A stretch of DNA of 64,000 bases from Ectobacillus funiculus (GCF_004138295.1 NZ_SCFM01000016.1:1-64000); one strand, 5' to 3'; counted from the first letter of the stretch, positions 8,746-17,805 are shown. Numbers and translations: made by a program. Notes: generated by a model from the sequence alone, not told the origin.

Positions 8746-8764
8746 TTGATCCCCGTGTTTTTTA
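8733..8764 (+). terminator. dsdA terminator overlapping the stop codon
   Basis: Perfect 9-bp stem AACACGGGG / CCCCGTGTT with a T-rich tail. The first arm is inside the last codons of dsdA and the stop codon is in the loop. Confidence 0.85.
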
Positions 8765-9070
8765 TTTTAGACAACCACATTTAAATTTAGAGAAATTACG
8801 TCAAATAAAAAAGAAAGTCACACAGACCGCATATTTTAGAATAAAGTTTAGTAAAAAACGTTTATAATCCTTAATGTATCAACGTTTTTATAAAAATACG
8901 GACTATATTTTGATCAATCTTTTTTATAAACACCGTAACTTCATTTCAAAGCCATAATACAGAGTAGAACGAAACAATAACTAACTAAACAAACACAAAA
9001 CTTTTACCTATCTATTTAGGTGTGAAGTTTGAGTTAATAAATAATACTGGATGTCTCTTTTAACTTTTAA
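8765..9070. other. Intergenic stretch without a gene
   Basis: AT-rich and free of convincing genes. An imperfect hairpin at 8997-9030 with TTTTGTGTTTG on the minus-strand side could terminate the coat-protein genes read from the right. Confidence 0.5.
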
Positions 9071-9418
9071 TTAAGAGTATGGAAATTGGGTTGAGTAGTT
9101 GCTAAATTGCTTGTATGCTTGATCCAGTTTTTGCTGATCTTCAGCTTCAAGCTTATACCAGCCATTTTGAAACATTAAAGTATAGAGCTCACGGCAGCTT
9201 TGATGTGTTTCGTTTAGTATTTGAAGTATGTCGTTATGAAGCTGATCGTGGCTTGCTTCACGTACAGCGATATTTAAACTGTCTGTTAAATGTTTACAAG
9301 CGCTGAGACCATCGTTGATAAAATCACGGTCATTCATTTCTGGTCCTTTCACTTTTGGCAGCTGGCCTGTTTGTTGATTCGCAATTTGGTTACTGTTTTG
9401 ATTTTGCTGAGTTTGCAT
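9071..9418 (-). CDS. CotF-family spore coat protein
   Basis: Small helical protein of the Coat F family, 115 residues, made in the sporangium and deposited in the spore coat. A Gln/Asn-rich N-terminus (MQTQQNQNSNQ) precedes a helical bundle with DFINDGLSACKHLTDSLNIA and an aromatic C-terminal stretch YKQFSNYSTQFPY. The start at 9418 is chosen because GGAGGT lies eight bases upstream; a frame continuing to 9433 overlaps that ribosome binding site. It follows the second CotF-like gene by 22 bp, so both are probably co-transcribed under a late sporulation sigma factor (inferred). Confidence 0.85.
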   Translation of the reverse strand: MQTQQNQNSNQIANQQTGQLPKVKGPEMNDRDFINDGLSACKHLTDSLNIAVREASHDQLHNDILQILNETHQSCRELYTLMFQNGWYKLEAEDQQKLDQAYKQFSNYSTQFPYS

Positions 9419-9440
9419 TTTTGCTACCTCCATTTTTTTT

Positions 9441-9722
9441 TTACTGTAAAGGATGAGAATTCGGTAAATGTGCTAATGCTTCATTGTTATTAACCTGCAG
9501 ATGGGGGAGTAATCTTTGATAGTGATTTTGGTGCATTTGCCCTGTTTTTTCCAGTACTTGTTTTATATCAGGATTGTTTACCTGCTCGGCTAGATGATGA
9601 AATTTCTTAAATGCTAGAAGCTCCCATGATAAGACATCTTTAATGTAAAGCAAATCTTTCGTCGTAATCGCTCTAGGTGGATTAGGAATCTGTGGTTGAT
9701 TCATTTGTGTTTGCATTTGCAT
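9441..9722 (-). CDS. CotF-family small spore coat protein
   Basis: 93-residue paralogue-like coat protein: Met/Gln-rich N-terminus (MQMQTQMNQPQIPNPPR) and an amphipathic helical core (TTKDLLYIKDVLSWELLAFK), ending ALAHLPNSHPLQ. The start at 9722 has AAAGGAGATTTTTC; an upstream extension to 9830 lacks a ribosome binding site and reads unlike protein. It is the first gene of a two-gene coat operon. Related Bacillus genes (YraF/YraG group) are expressed in the forespore or mother cell. Confidence 0.8.
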   Translation of the reverse strand: MQMQTQMNQPQIPNPPRAITTKDLLYIKDVLSWELLAFKKFHHLAEQVNNPDIKQVLEKTGQMHQNHYQRLLPHLQVNNNEALAHLPNSHPLQ

Positions 9723-9916
9723 TGAAAAATCTCCTTTCGTTTTCATATCTGGCTTAGAATTAGCAAATAATATCCAGAATATACAGGGTTCTTTATTCAA
9801 CTGATGAAGCAAATTAGTTGAACATAACATTTCAAAACAATATGATTATGGGGATGGAATATTAAGGGATTTGAAGAAATAATGGAAATTTAAAAATCAA
9901 ATTTGTAGTTAATAGA

Positions 9917-10531
9917 ATGGATGATACTATGAATGAAAAAAGAATAAAGATACTTGCTATTTCAGGAAGTTTACGAAAGAACTCTTCTAATACAAATATT
10001 TTATATGCTATTTCTAATCTGAAATCAGAAAATATTGATTTTCATTTTTATGAAGGACTGGAACATCTCCCACATTTTAATCCTGAAATAGATACAGAGG
10101 ATCCTCCTTCTTCTGTTAAAGACTTACGCGAACAATTAAAACTAGCTAAGGGCGTAATAATATGCACTCCAGAGTATGCTAGGGGGGTTCCAGGGGTCCT
10201 AAAAAATGCTCTTGATTGGGTTGTGTCTTCGGGAGAACTCATGAATAAACCAGTTGCTGTTATTAGTGCTTCTCCACATAGTTCAGGTGGAGATAAAGCT
10301 CATGAGTCAATTATGCTCACATTGCAGATGGTCGAAGCAAAAATACCAAAAGAAAGCACACTACAAATTGCTCATGTAGGAACCAAGATTAATAATAAAG
10401 CTGAAATCTTAGATTCCACAACAAAGAAACAGTTAAAGTCAGTGCTTAATTCCCTTATTTCATCTATTTTTAATCATACATTTTATAATATTGAGGACAT
10501 AAGCGATGATGAAAGAAAATTTCCGAATTAG
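9917..10531 (+). CDS. NADPH-dependent FMN reductase family protein
   Basis: Flavodoxin-fold oxidoreductase of 204 residues or 200 if starting at 9929; neither start has a strong Shine-Dalgarno. The N-terminal ILAISGSLRKNSSNTN is the FMN phosphate loop, and CTPEYARGVPGVLKNALDW is the family signature. The C-terminal 30 residues are Asp/Glu-rich. It overlaps cdaR by 26 bp, which indicates co-transcription. Function in this context is unknown; members reduce FMN, quinones, azo dyes or chromate. Confidence 0.88.
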   Translation: MDDTMNEKRIKILAISGSLRKNSSNTNILYAISNLKSENIDFHFYEGLEHLPHFNPEIDTEDPPSSVKDLREQLKLAKGVIICTPEYARGVPGVLKNALDWVVSSGELMNKPVAVISASPHSSGGDKAHESIMLTLQMVEAKIPKESTLQIAHVGTKINNKAEILDSTTKKQLKSVLNSLISSIFNHTFYNIEDISDDERKFPN

Positions 10532-11594
10532 CCATTCGTTAGCCCAAACAATTGTAGATGCAGCAAAAGAAGTGGTTGGAAAGGACATCAACTTTATACA
10601 ATTAGACGGAAAAATTATTGCTAGTACTGATCCCAGCCGAATTGGCTCCTTTCACGAAGCTGCTTTTCAAGTAAAAGAAAAGAGAACGGTAGTAGAGGTT
10701 TCTGAGAATAACACATTCAAAGGAACGAAAAAAGGCATTAACTATCCGGTTATGATTGACCAACAGATGCTTGGTATCATTGGTATATCAGGTGATCCCG
10801 AAGAATGTAAATCGTTAGGATTTTTACTCACAAAGATTACAGAAGTATTGATTAAAGAACAAACGATGGCAGATAAAGTTTATTCTTTAGATGAACTACG
10901 TTCCTCTATTGTGCGCATGCTTATTTTTGAGGATGAAAAAAATAATGCTTCCATGAAGGACTATTTACAACAGCTTCAATATGAGCTAGAAGAGGTTGCG
11001 TTTGTAAGTGTCATCCATATACATGGGTTAAACAATCCCTCTTCACTTCCTGTTAATATGCACGATATTTTACTAAAGCAAGGAATCAAACTCTTTACTT
11101 ATTTGTTCCCAAACCAATATGCTATCATTGTTAATGAATCGCAGTATGAAACGACAGTACAAATATTAAAAACGTATTTTGATTCCATGCAGATAAGTTG
11201 TTCTATCGGAATTGGCAGCATCAGTGCTTTAGAAGAACTCGCGACGTCCTATAAACATGCAAAGTTTGCCTTAAAATATGCCCTTTCAAAGCAAGTACGT
11301 GTATGTGAATACGCAAAACTTGACTTAGAAATGATCATGGAAAATATTGATCCCCATATAAGAAATGACTATGCTTTGAAACTAGTGGGTAAGCTTTCGG
11401 AAGCAGAAAGGACACTCTTACACACCTACTACAAGTATAATCTTTCTTTAAAAGAGACAGCTGCGGAGTTATTTATTCATAAAAATACGCTACAATATCG
11501 TCTTGACAAAATTACTGAAAAAACAAAGGTAAATCCAAGAGAATACCATGATTCCGTTAAACTTTATATTGCTCTTTTGCTTCAAACGCTTTAG
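10506..11594 (+). CDS. cdaR: CdaR-type sugar diacid utilisation regulator
   Basis: Transcription activator for glycerate/glucarate-type catabolism, 362 residues. An N-terminal putative sugar-diacid recognition domain (about residues 5-135, beginning FRISHSLAQTIVDAAKEVVG) is followed by a GGDEF-like middle segment and a C-terminal PucR-type helix-turn-helix (LSLKETAAELFIHKNTLQYRL region, about 315-335). Start ATG at 10506 with GAGGACATAAGC. The glycerate kinase gene is 250 bp downstream, the usual CdaR target in Bacilli. A family-A repeat lies between them and may contain the glycerate kinase promoter region. Confidence 0.88.
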   Translation: MMKENFRISHSLAQTIVDAAKEVVGKDINFIQLDGKIIASTDPSRIGSFHEAAFQVKEKRTVVEVSENNTFKGTKKGINYPVMIDQQMLGIIGISGDPEECKSLGFLLTKITEVLIKEQTMADKVYSLDELRSSIVRMLIFEDEKNNASMKDYLQQLQYELEEVAFVSVIHIHGLNNPSSLPVNMHDILLKQGIKLFTYLFPNQYAIIVNESQYETTVQILKTYFDSMQISCSIGIGSISALEELATSYKHAKFALKYALSKQVRVCEYAKLDLEMIMENIDPHIRNDYALKLVGKLSEAERTLLHTYYKYNLSLKETAAELFIHKNTLQYRLDKITEKTKVNPREYHDSVKLYIALLLQTL

Positions 11595-11608
11595 TTTGAA
11601 GTTTTTTG

Positions 11609-11736
11609 CACTTTAAGAAAGTATAAATTTCTAGCCAGAAGACAATTCGACGTAGTGAAAAATTTTAGGAATAAAGTATAAGTAGGGCTACGCCTCTGTT
11701 TTCGCCCAAAGGCAGGGATCGCCAATCGGCGGGTTT
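11609..11736 (+). repeat. Dispersed palindromic intergenic repeat, family A, copy 2
   Basis: Direct-orientation copy starting CACTTTAAGAAAGTATAAA, with GACGTAGTG, TTTTAGGAATAAAGTATAAG and CTACGCCTCTG blocks, and the closing GGCAGGGATCGCCAATCGGC hairpin block. Confidence 0.8.
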
Positions 11737-11843
11737 TCTTTATTACAGGAACCAAAATTTTGTCTAATTATTTGTTACGTAGCCCATAACATCCTCATTT
11801 TACTTCGTCTATAATTAAACATAAGTAAAGGAGGTCTTAAAAA

Positions 11844-12983
11844 ATGAAGGTTTTAATTGCTATCGATTCATTTAAAGGAAGCATTTCTTCCATAGACGGC
11901 AGCAAAGCCATTTCTTTAGGAATAAAAGATGTCGATCCTGATATAGAGATTGTGACCCTTCCTTTAGCGGACGGTGGAGAAGGAACTGTAGAAGCGTTGG
12001 TTCAAGCAACCGAAGGACAATTTGTCAAAAGGGAGGTAATAGGCCCGTTACATGAGAAGGTAGATGCTGTATACGGTATTTTAGGAGATAAAAAAACAGC
12101 AGTGATTGAAGTGGCGGCAGCATGTGGTTTACCACTTGTTCCTTCTAACAAACGCAATCCATTTGTTACAACTACATATGGAGTTGGTGAATTGATTTGC
12201 GATGCGATAGAGAAAGGATGTCGCGACTTTGTCATCGGGCTTGGAGGGAGTGCTACAAATGATGCGGGCGTTGGGATGCTTCAAGCATTGGGGTTTAAAT
12301 TCTTAAATCAGTACAATGAAGAAATCGGTTGGGGAGGAAAGGAACTGCAAAACATCCACAAAATCGATGTAGCCGATATACACCCTGAGCTCCAGGCTTG
12401 CACATTTAAAGTGGCTTGTGATGTGAATAATCCTCTTTATGGACCAACCGGAGCTGCTTATATTTTTGGTCCCCAAAAAGGTGCAACAGCAGAAATGATC
12501 AAAGAGCTTGATCAAGGGCTTGAAAACTTTGCACAGATTGTTCTGGATGAGTTAGGTATGGATATTCATAATATAGCTGGTGCAGGAGCTGCCGGTGGAC
12601 TTGGAGCTGCATTTGCAGGCTTTTTACATGCCAGTCTCCAGTCTGGAATCCAATTAATTTTAGATCTCATTGCAATGGAAGAAAAGATACAAGGTGCCGA
12701 TTTTGTTATTACAGGGGAAGGAAGGTTAGATGGACAAACTTCAATGGGGAAAGCTCCCTTAGGTGTGGCACAATTAGCGCATAAACACCATATCCCAGTA
12801 ATTGCACTAGCAGGCGGTATTTCAGAGGAAACATCAACCTTAAATAAACTTGGCATAACTTCTTATTTCTCTATTATGAATGCACCAATGTCTCTTGAAG
12901 AAGCAATGGATTCAAAAATAACTTTTGATAATTTACGATTAACTACTAAGCAGTTATTTCGATTGATTCGAGCGGTTCGTTAA
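11844..12983 (+). CDS. glxK: Glycerate kinase
   Basis: ATP-dependent glycerate 2-kinase (GarK/GlxK family), making 2-phosphoglycerate from D-glycerate for glycolysis. 379 residues, full length. Signatures: N-terminal IAIDSFKGSISS, the glycine-rich LPLADGGEGTVEAL, GLGGSATNDAGVGMLQALG, and the C-terminal ITGEGRLDGQTSMGKAP and ALAGGISEE. Strong ribosome binding site AAAGGAGGTC. It lies behind cdaR and is presumably activated by it, forming a glycerate-use locus. Confidence 0.95.
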   Translation: MKVLIAIDSFKGSISSIDGSKAISLGIKDVDPDIEIVTLPLADGGEGTVEALVQATEGQFVKREVIGPLHEKVDAVYGILGDKKTAVIEVAAACGLPLVPSNKRNPFVTTTYGVGELICDAIEKGCRDFVIGLGGSATNDAGVGMLQALGFKFLNQYNEEIGWGGKELQNIHKIDVADIHPELQACTFKVACDVNNPLYGPTGAAYIFGPQKGATAEMIKELDQGLENFAQIVLDELGMDIHNIAGAGAAGGLGAAFAGFLHASLQSGIQLILDLIAMEEKIQGADFVITGEGRLDGQTSMGKAPLGVAQLAHKHHIPVIALAGGISEETSTLNKLGITSYFSIMNAPMSLEEAMDSKITFDNLRLTTKQLFRLIRAVR

Positions 12984-13163
12984 TGATGATCAAAGTGTAA
13001 GCGAACATCGGCAACTCTCTCGAGAAACTCATAACACATTCAAAAGAGAAGCCTTGTATCAGTGTATTGATTACCTGAACAGCTTATTTTTGTTAAGACA
13101 CACAACAGAAGATTAATTAAATAGACTACTTAATATAATTCGATTTATAGGAAGCTATAGAAA

Positions 13164-13212
13164 AAATACTACACAAAAAGTGGCCACAAGGGTCACTTTT
13201 TGTGTAGTATTT
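13164..13212. terminator. Bidirectional terminator
   Basis: A perfect 19-bp stem (13164-13182 with 13194-13212) with T-rich sequence on both sides. It abuts the stop codon of the minus-strand 38-residue gene, so the riboswitch transcript ends here. Between glxK and this hairpin nothing else is seen. Confidence 0.85.
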
Positions 13213-13329
13213 TTATTGTTTATGAGATAACATGTCGATGTATGCTTGGATAATTTCTAATATTTGATATCCCATGAGAGATACTGCAGTAAAAGAGAAA
13301 AAACCAATGACAATAAAACGAATCCACAT
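13213..13329 (-). CDS. 38-residue single-span membrane protein under a c-di-AMP riboswitch
   Basis: ATG at 13329 preceded by GAAGGGAGAAGATCTATT. The protein starts MWIRFIVIGFFSFTAV, one hydrophobic helix of about 20 residues, followed by an amphipathic tail (YQILEIIQAYIDML) and ends HKQ. It is the only frame between the riboswitch at 13430-13562 and the terminator at 13164-13212, so it seems to be the sole product of that RNA. No family is recognised. c-di-AMP riboswitches control potassium and osmolyte transporters or cell-wall enzymes in Bacilli, so a role as a small regulator of such a membrane process is a reasonable guess only. Confidence 0.7.
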   Translation of the reverse strand: MWIRFIVIGFFSFTAVSLMGYQILEIIQAYIDMLSHKQ

Positions 13330-13429
13330 AATAGATCTTCTCCCTTCATATGGTAATAGATGCTAATAAGTGACTCTAAAAGTCATCTATACCCTTAAGG
13401 AGAACTTATATGAGGCATGATGCCACATC

Positions 13430-13562
13430 CTCTCTTCATTACGCTTACGAGGTTAGCTGTCGGACTCGGGATTAGAGAGTTTCCCTACCTTAAAAGGATT
13501 CGCCCCTAGTGACTTATAATCACTGGTTTGGTTCCCCCGTTCCTAATTCAGGATTCAGCAAA
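13430..13562 (-). ncRNA. c-di-AMP riboswitch (ydaO/yuaA leader)
   Basis: On the minus strand the conserved blocks appear in the correct order: GCTGAATCC, GGAACGGGGGAACCA, GGGGCGAATC, GTAGGG, CCCGAGTCCGACAGCTAAC and CTCGTAAGC. These are the pseudosymmetric ydaO/yuaA aptamer hallmarks. Downstream (13330-13429) are small hairpins without a T tract, so the expression platform is not clear. Edges are approximate. The gene served is the 38-residue membrane protein. Confidence 0.88.
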
Positions 13563-13722
13563 AAATTTTTTGGTATTTTATAGATTACCATATTTTAACA
13601 ATGAGTGCAAATGAAATTTTTTGGTTGTGGTGCAAAACTCGTTTGTGACATAAAAAAATATGCATGTGTCATGCGACTTGCATTTTGATGAGAGGATAGC
13701 ATCTATTTCTCCACCTGGTTTA

Positions 13723-14226
13723 TCAATTTGCACTTTCCAAATAAGCCTTTTCTTCTTCTGCTGTAGCAAGTCTTGTGGCTATTCCAACGTTTCCACCTTG
13801 CCATTTCCAAACCTGATTATGAACCTCAACACAGTAGGAGAAATCACCCTTTTCCCATTCTCTTAGAGCTTTCATATAAAAATCATACTGAGAAAGATGG
13901 TCTTTATTTTTCTCAGCTATTGCAATTGTTGCCTTAATGTTTTTTGAAGACATTCTAGTAAATGTCCATTTCTCATTGGCTGCTACCTTTTGGTGAGTCA
14001 TTCCATGAAGAATGGTTTGTACCTCTGCATCAGTAATCATTTCAGACTTTAAATCCACTTCATCTTTGATTTGAACCTCAGTTGGACCTTTTTCAGCCTT
14101 GGTTGAAGTCTTTACATTCTTACTTTCCCAATGGTCAATATAGGAAAAAGTAGCATAAACACTTCCTACGAGTAAACCGATGGAAATCGTAATCCACATT
14201 AAAAACTTCATTATTGATTTTGTCAT
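13723..14226 (-). CDS. Membrane-anchored protein of unknown function (possibly DUF6241)
   Basis: 167 residues: an N-terminal signal anchor (about residues 8-27, FLMWITISIGLLVGSVYA) and a soluble extracytoplasmic domain with a conserved-looking block DAEVQTILHGMTHQKV, then FYMKALREWEKGDFS and HNQVWKWQGGNVGIATR near the C-terminus. I recall similar proteins in many Bacillaceae (possibly DUF6241), but the domain name is not certain. Start ATG with CAGGGGGATATT. Monocistronic; upstream of the c-di-AMP riboswitch in the same orientation, but separated from it by 160 bp. Function unknown. Confidence 0.75.
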   Translation of the reverse strand: MTKSIMKFLMWITISIGLLVGSVYATFSYIDHWESKNVKTSTKAEKGPTEVQIKDEVDLKSEMITDAEVQTILHGMTHQKVAANEKWTFTRMSSKNIKATIAIAEKNKDHLSQYDFYMKALREWEKGDFSYCVEVHNQVWKWQGGNVGIATRLATAEEEKAYLESAN

Positions 14227-14567
14227 AATATCCCCCTGTTGGAAAATCCTTTATTGCTCATTATAACATCTGAATAATTTGGATGGTCTACAAGTGAGAA
14301 AGAAGACTTATTGAACTAGCACTTAGTTTTGATTATCAAATACCATAGAAAAGTGATAGATGATGACATATCTGAACGTGCAAAAGAAATATTTCTTAAT
14401 TAAAAGTGCAGGACAGTTTAATTTTTGATGTGTGTTTTTAACTTTCCTAATATTAAATCATGTCAGGATAAGCATTTACTTGGTATAATGTATCATGCAA
14501 ACAGGAGGTAGATAGAAAAAATACTTCTAGTGATGTAATACTGAAATGCAGGGAGAGGGAACAATTT
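14227..14567. other. Intergenic stretch with the menA promoter
   Basis: Contains an extended -10 TGGTATAAT at 14481-14489 about 80 bp upstream of menA with no good -35. Further left a short open stretch (around 14335-14402) may be decayed coding DNA. No other feature seen. Confidence 0.45.
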
Positions 14568-15479
14568 ATGGAGAATCAAAAAGAAATTAGTTCCGCTAAA
14601 TTAATGTGGAGAATGACGCGACCTCATACATTAACGGCGACGTTTGCTCCTGTCATATTAGGGACAGTTGCAGCACTTTATGAAACCAAGATCCATTGGC
14701 TTTTATTTATTGCGATGATGCTTGCATGTTTAGCATTGCAAATTGCAACGAATTTATTTAATGAATATTATGATTTTAAACGTGGATTAGATACTGCTGA
14801 TTCTGTTGGAATTGGTGGTGGAATCGTCCGTCATGGATTGAAGCCAAAAAATGTTTTAACAGTTGCGATTGTATTGTATATCGTGGCAGCATGTATCGGT
14901 GTGTATATCTGCATGAATAGTAGCTGGTGGTTAGCGGTCATCGGTTTATTCGGGATGGCAGTTGGCTATTTATACACAGGTGGTCCATTCCCAATTGCGT
15001 ATACGCCACTGGGAGAGTTATTTTCTGGATTGTCAATGGGGACAGGATTTGTACTAATTGCTTTCTTTATTCAAGCCCATATGTTAACAGTTGAAAGTAT
15101 ATTGATTTCCATTCCGATTGGGATTTTAGTAGGGGCAATCAACATGTCGAATAACATCCGGGATATTGATGAAGACATTAAAGGTGGAAGAAAAACGTTG
15201 GCTATCCTCCTTGGAAGAGAGAAGGCAGTGGCAGCCCTAGCTATTTTCTTTTTAATTTCTTATTTATGGATTGTAGCGATTGTATTGCTGGGTTATGTAA
15301 GCCCTTGGGCATTGGTTATGTTCCTGGGTTTGAAAAAGCCAATTTCTGCCATTCGAAGCTTTCGAAAAGGAGCAAAAGAACCGCAATATATGCGTGTAGC
15401 AATGAAAGCAACAGCGATCACAAATACGATTTTTGCTTTCCTGTTATCAGCAGGACTATTAATTAGTTATTTGTTTTAA
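14568..15479 (+). CDS. menA: 1,4-dihydroxy-2-naphthoate polyprenyltransferase
   Basis: Integral membrane UbiA-superfamily prenyltransferase that attaches the isoprenoid tail in menaquinone synthesis. 303 residues with about eight or nine helices. The two Asp-rich prenyl-diphosphate-binding motifs are visible: NEYYDFKRGLDTAD (about residue 64) and NNIRDIDEDIKGGRKTLA (about residue 188). The start ATG has GGGAGAGGGAACAATTT. Transcribed alone, as in Bacillus subtilis where menA is away from the main men cluster. Ends at a good terminator. Confidence 0.93.
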   Translation: MENQKEISSAKLMWRMTRPHTLTATFAPVILGTVAALYETKIHWLLFIAMMLACLALQIATNLFNEYYDFKRGLDTADSVGIGGGIVRHGLKPKNVLTVAIVLYIVAACIGVYICMNSSWWLAVIGLFGMAVGYLYTGGPFPIAYTPLGELFSGLSMGTGFVLIAFFIQAHMLTVESILISIPIGILVGAINMSNNIRDIDEDIKGGRKTLAILLGREKAVAALAIFFLISYLWIVAIVLLGYVSPWALVMFLGLKKPISAIRSFRKGAKEPQYMRVAMKATAITNTIFAFLLSAGLLISYLF

Positions 15480-15483
15480 ATAG

Positions 15484-15519
15484 AAAAGCATTCCCGAACG
15501 GTAGAGGGGATGCTTTTTT
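15484..15519 (+). terminator. menA terminator
   Basis: Stem AAAAGCATTCCC pairing with GGGGATGCTTTT (one G-T) and a T run. Confidence 0.8.
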
Positions 15520-15527
15520 CATTTATT

Positions 15528-15618
15528 TCACTTTAAGAAAGTATAAATTTCTAGCGAGGAGACAATTTGACGTAGTGAGAAATTTTAGGAATAAAGTATA
15601 AGGGCAACTACGCCTCTT
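15528..15618 (+). repeat. Dispersed palindromic intergenic repeat, family A, copy 3 (truncated)
   Basis: Copy beginning CACTTTAAGAAAGTATAAA and ending after CTACGCCTC; the closing hairpin block is missing and a family-C repeat follows directly. From 15619 to 15780 there is a perfect 12-bp stem (15639-15650 with 15662-15673) and a 12-bp inverted repeat CTTGTTCAACTA near 15752-15776, but no gene. Confidence 0.75.
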
Positions 15619-15780
15619 ACGAAAATTATGTAAACAAACAATGCCCTCCATGTCACTTGACTGGAGGGCATTGCTATAGGCTTTTAGATACGTTGAATTC
15701 TGATAGTATGTGATTAACATGCATAGGATATACACTGTTCCTTGTTCAACTACGGGCAGGCTAGTTGAACAAGAAAAGTT

Positions 15781-16425
15781 CTATATTGAATGGTTTTTAT
15801 CTTTAGCATAATTTGGTGATGTACTAGAGTTTGTTAATATGCGGTCTAATACTTTTTCAGTAAATGGCATAAAGTAATTAAGTACTAGCCCCCCTAAACA
15901 AACGGTTAATAAAGTTCCAACGCCAATTGGTCCATGTAAAATCATTGCTATTATCAAGAATACGAGGTAAATGAATGTTCTCGAAAAAAATATGTTTGTT
16001 CTAGTTAATTCTTGTATGATTAATGTTAATCGGTCAATTGGAATCGGTGCAAAATTTGTGTGTAAATATGTTGCAGTTCCTAATCCGATAACAACTAAGC
16101 CGATTCCAAAACAAACAACTTTGCTGTACCATAGTTCGGGTGTTATCAAATTGTGTAATAAAAAAAGCCACATATCAATACCAATACCTGTTATAAATGC
16201 TGTTAACAACCCTAAAACTTCTGGTCTTTGTCTTTTTAAAAATGAATTACAACATATCAATATAAAAGCCAGTATGATTTCCCAACTTCCCACAGTAAGC
16301 CCCACATTTATGGACAGTCCTACTAAAAGTGCATCAAAAGGTGAAGTTCCAAGGTCTGATTGTATGGTGAAAGAAATACCAAGGGTTAATACTAAAATTC
16401 CTAATACATAAAAAACATATTTCAC
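15781..16425 (-). CDS. yczE: YczE/YitT-family integral membrane protein
   Basis: 214 residues, about five or six membrane helices, family of Bacillus YczE. The signature FTIQSDLGTSPFDALLVGLS is near the N-terminus. Translation starts at a GTG (16425) with AGAGGTCGAATC. Function is poorly known; YczE in B. subtilis influences lipopeptide production. It diverges from a MarR regulator; two palindromic operators between them suggest that MarR controls both transcription units, so this protein may be an efflux- or stress-related component. Confidence 0.82.
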   Translation of the reverse strand: MKYVFYVLGILVLTLGISFTIQSDLGTSPFDALLVGLSINVGLTVGSWEIILAFILICCNSFLKRQRPEVLGLLTAFITGIGIDMWLFLLHNLITPELWYSKVVCFGIGLVVIGLGTATYLHTNFAPIPIDRLTLIIQELTRTNIFFSRTFIYLVFLIIAMILHGPIGVGTLLTVCLGGLVLNYFMPFTEKVLDRILTNSSTSPNYAKDKNHSI

Positions 16426-16460
16426 TTGATTCGACCTCTTTATTATTGTTTTTTTTTTTT

Positions 16461-16529
16461 TTTTGTTGCAAATGCAACAAAATTAAGTTACATTTAATAT
16501 ATGCCATTTTTGTTGTATTTGCAACAAAA
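16461..16529. promoter_or_regulatory. Two long palindromic operators in the yczE/marR intergenic region
   Basis: A perfect 22-bp dyad at 16461-16482 (core GTTGCA-AA-TGCAAC flanked by TTTT and AAAA) and a near copy at 16508-16529 (core GTTGTA-TT-TGCAAC, same flanks), 47 bp apart. Both flank the divergent promoters; a run of 17 T lies at 16448-16464. Typical of MarR dimer sites. Confidence 0.75.
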
Positions 16530-16549
16530 TACATACTAAGGAGTTAATT

Positions 16550-17002
16550 ATGAAGGAAATTCTTCGTGAAATTGGAATGATAGCAAGGGCATTAGATTCT
16601 ATAAGTAATATAGAATTTAAAGAATTTGAACTTACAAAAGGGCAGTATTTGTACCTTGTGCGAATATGTGAAAACCCAGGAATCATTCAAGAAAAGTTAG
16701 CTGAGATGATAAAAGTAGATCGAACAACAGCAGCTCGTGCTATAAAAAAACTTGAAATGAATGGCTTTATTGAAAAAAAGGAAGATAAACATAACAAAAA
16801 AAATAAAAAACTCTTTCCAACAGAGAAAGGGAAAAATGTTTATCCTTTTATAAAAAGAGAACATGATTATTCCGATATCGTTGCATTAGAGGGATTTTCC
16901 GAAACAGAAGTAGAAACCATTTTCAATCTTCTTCAAAGAGTAAGAAAAAATGTAGAAAAAGACTGGGAATTTGTAAAAAAGGGAAACAAGAGAAATTATT
17001 GA
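16550..17002 (+). CDS. MarR-family transcription regulator
   Basis: 150-residue winged-helix regulator. The DNA-binding part contains GIIQEKLAEMIKVDRTTAAR (recognition helix) followed by the wing IEKKEDKHNKKNKKLF, which is unusually Lys/Asn-rich. Start ATG with AAGGAGTTAATT. It heads a two-gene operon with an acetyltransferase and diverges from yczE, with matched palindromes in the shared promoter region, so it is likely an autoregulated repressor. The inducer is unknown. Confidence 0.9.
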   Translation: MKEILREIGMIARALDSISNIEFKEFELTKGQYLYLVRICENPGIIQEKLAEMIKVDRTTAARAIKKLEMNGFIEKKEDKHNKKNKKLFPTEKGKNVYPFIKREHDYSDIVALEGFSETEVETIFNLLQRVRKNVEKDWEFVKKGNKRNY

Positions 17003-17027
17003 TTGTATAAGGGAGCGACGTATTTAA

Positions 17028-17558
<531 letters not shown>

Positions 17559-17590
17559 ACTCCTTGTACGTACTTCCTGTATTGAGGTTC

Positions 17591-17800
17591 CTACACGGAT
17601 GACATACTTACGATCTGGCCTGCTCGTTGGCTGACTTCTTCATAATACTCCATTAAAAATTGGGCGACTTTATAGAGGGACTTTCCAGCATCCGTGAGAC
17701 GGGTACCATGATTGGTCCGGATTAAAATATGAACGCCGATATGTGCCTCCAATAGATTCATCTGCTTCATAATCGCAGCAGCAGATTTGGACAAAAGTGG
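17591..17800 (-). pseudogene. LysR-family regulator, N-terminal fragment
   Basis: A 67-codon open stretch matches the LysR helix-turn-helix: KSAAAIMKQMNLLEAHIGVH then LIRTNHGTRLTDAGKSLY. There is no start with a ribosome binding site and no ligand-binding domain (family length about 300). The 5' end runs directly into the aldo/keto reductase fragment on the other strand at about 17800, so both genes were cut by one rearrangement. Confidence 0.7.
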
Positions 17801-17805
17801 AAGCT

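Noticed and set aside
12566-12856. 96-codon minus-strand ORF inside glycerate kinase
   Set aside because: Complete overlap with a strong conserved gene and Pro/Ala-rich non-protein-like composition; antisense shadow.
16448-16464. Run of 17 T as a phase-variable tract
   Set aside because: It lies upstream of the yczE start in the shared promoter region and not within a coding frame; could affect promoter spacing, but there is no evidence.
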